From Candidatus Kaiserbacteria bacterium (GTDB lineage Bacteria; Patescibacteria; Paceibacteria; UBA9973; UBA2100), in assembly GCA_002401495.1 (NCBI GenBank), contig NVTG01000061.1, positions 1 to 7,471 of the forward strand: a stretch of 7,471 bases of DNA, read 5' to 3'. The translations under genes and the position numbers were made by a program. Each line of letters begins with the position of its first letter. The first letter of the stretch is position 1. Shown in pieces: positions 6,484-7,471 of this stretch. The notes under the pieces are model-generated. The model made no database searches, was not told where the DNA came from, and saw nothing but the letters and a program-made list of their open reading frames with translations.

Positions 6484-7471
6484 ATGCTAGGGTTTTTTGT
6501 TTTTGACTACTACAGCATATCATTACTACTTGGTGGAATAGCTGCGGCTTTTTCAACAATTCTTGTTCTTTTAGGGGGCAGTACTGGTAAAGCTAGATAT
6601 GCCTGGATGGTATTTAACCTATCCGCCATGGTGTGGAGTTTTGCGTATCTAAACATGATAACTGCATCAAGACACTCCTCTGCGGTTCTATCAAACCTAA
6701 TACTTCACGCTGCGGCCATAGTAATACCTGTAGCTTTTTTGTTTGTTGTTTTGTATTTAACAAACTTACACAAAAAGTTACGGCACCTTATGTGGTTTGT
6801 TGTGGCTGTTGCTTTTTTGTTTGAAATTGCAAACCCTTCTGTCTTCTTCGTAAGGGACGTTATACCTAAATATACTTTTAACTTCGTTCCTGATGCAGGA
6901 GTATTATATATCTGGTTCGCTGTGTACTTTTTCTTAATAGGTGCTCTAGGACTGTTTCTTCTATTCAAGACGGCCCTAAATCCTAAAACTCTTCACAAGG
7001 AGGCGATTAAACTGTGGTACGTTTTTGGTGCCTCAATACTTGGATTTGTCGGAGGTGGTAGTGTGTTTCTATTAACTTTCAACATTCAAATACCACCGTA
7101 TCCGCTAATTCTTTTTGCGATGTATCCCGCAACCCTTACCTACGCAGCAGCAAGACACCAGCTCTTTAATGCTAAGATTATTACAACTGAAATCTTTACA
7201 TTTGTTCTAGTGTTAATTGCACTCTTTAGAACACTCCTTTCAAACAATCTGCAAGATCAAATCTTTAATGCGATCTTAATGAGCTCAATTATAATATTTG
7301 GCTTCTTCCTAATACGTTCAGTTCGTAAGGAAGTTGAGACGAGAGAGAAATTGGAAGTTCTTACCGGAGAATTAAAACACGCAAACACAAGACTTAAAGA
7401 ATTGGATAGACAGAAATCAGAGTTCTTATCGATTGCCACTCACCAACTACGTGCTCCACTTGCGGGAATAC
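6484..7471 (+). CDS. Membrane sensor histidine kinase, 7TM-type N-terminus (3' end missing)
   Basis: An open frame from ATG 6484 runs off the window, giving 329 codons. The N-terminal part is hydrophobic, with about nine membrane segments near residues 9-30, 41-58, 69-92, 99-116, 138-161, 176-199, 204-223, 234-252 and 260-278. The first seven, closing with the family-like YAAARHQLFN (220-229), resemble the histidine kinase N-terminal 7TM region. A charged helix follows (RKEVETREKLEVLTGELKHANTRLKELDRQK, 281-311), likely a signalling coiled coil. It leads into HisKA, FLSIATHQLRAPLAGI, where His320 is the expected phospho-acceptor (pattern SxxSHxLRxPL). The catalytic ATPase domain and any response regulator lie beyond the window. 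The start is set by the promoter at 6469-6477 and lacks a Shine-Dalgarno. The signal sensed cannot be told from sequence. The family assignment is firm; the segment count is by eye. Confidence 0.9.
   Translation, partial: MLGFFVFDYYSISLLLGGIAAAFSTILVLLGGSTGKARYAWMVFNLSAMVWSFAYLNMITASRHSSAVLSNLILHAAAIVIPVAFLFVVLYLTNLHKKLRHLMWFVVAVAFLFEIANPSVFFVRDVIPKYTFNFVPDAGVLYIWFAVYFFLIGALGLFLLFKTALNPKTLHKEAIKLWYVFGASILGFVGGGSVFLLTFNIQIPPYPLILFAMYPATLTYAAARHQLFNAKIITTEIFTFVLVLIALFRTLLSNNLQDQIFNAILMSSIIIFGFFLIRSVRKEVETREKLEVLTGELKHANTRLKELDRQKSEFLSIATHQLRAPLAGI

Noticed and set aside
6480..6487. TTGCATGC shared with 388-395 as a common regulatory site
   Set aside because: A single 8-mer repeat in two start regions can arise by chance, and the kinase region lacks the GTAGCTAC pair.
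6633..6824. 63-residue frame inside the kinase gene, and the antisense frame at 6705-6968
   Set aside because: Both overlap the kinase frame, which has clear membrane segments and a HisKA motif. Neither has recognisable content or a start signal.

Overview
The window is an AT-rich, tightly packed bacterial segment. Every gene I can support lies on the + strand, and intergenic gaps run from none to about 50 bases. Several traits suggest a Candidate Phyla Radiation (Patescibacteria) genome: short genes, almost no Shine-Dalgarno sequences, starts that look leaderless, poorly characterised membrane proteins and a CPR-style sensor kinase. I cannot name the phylum. TGA acts as an ordinary stop in the acyltransferase gene, which argues against the CPR lineages that read TGA as glycine.

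Bases 1-3647 hold the Hsp70 chaperone module. It starts with the 3' end of grpE (nucleotide exchange factor). A small gene for a protein with a C-terminal ribbon-helix-helix (RHH) DNA-binding domain follows, then complete dnaK and dnaJ. Between grpE and the RHH gene sits a well-formed sigma70-type promoter (TTGAAA, 17 bp, TACAAT). Two copies of the palindrome GTAGCTAC lie across its -10 and run up to the RHH start codon. The simplest reading is that the RHH protein represses its own promoter and so helps set the level of DnaK and DnaJ.

Bases 3650-6468 form a second unit with an extended -10 promoter exactly one leaderless spacing before its first ATG. It encodes a small protein of about five membrane segments, a PlsC-type acyltransferase (HX4D and FPEG motifs), and a 550-residue protein I do not recognise whose C-terminal 100 residues are rich in His and Cys. 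The three genes abut or overlap and are probably co-translated.

Bases 6469-7471 hold a second extended -10 promoter (TGCTATAAT), again six bases before an ATG. It drives the 5' part of a sensor histidine kinase: about nine membrane segments with a 7TM-type N-terminal region, a linker helix, and the start of the HisKA domain with its phospho-acceptor His. The window ends just after that His.

The points most worth following up are the RHH regulator and operator inside the grpE-dnaK-dnaJ cluster, the repeated leaderless promoter layout, and the unknown 550-residue protein linked to PlsC. I see no RNA genes, CRISPR arrays, mobile elements or clear terminators, and no gene-free stretch above 300 bases.
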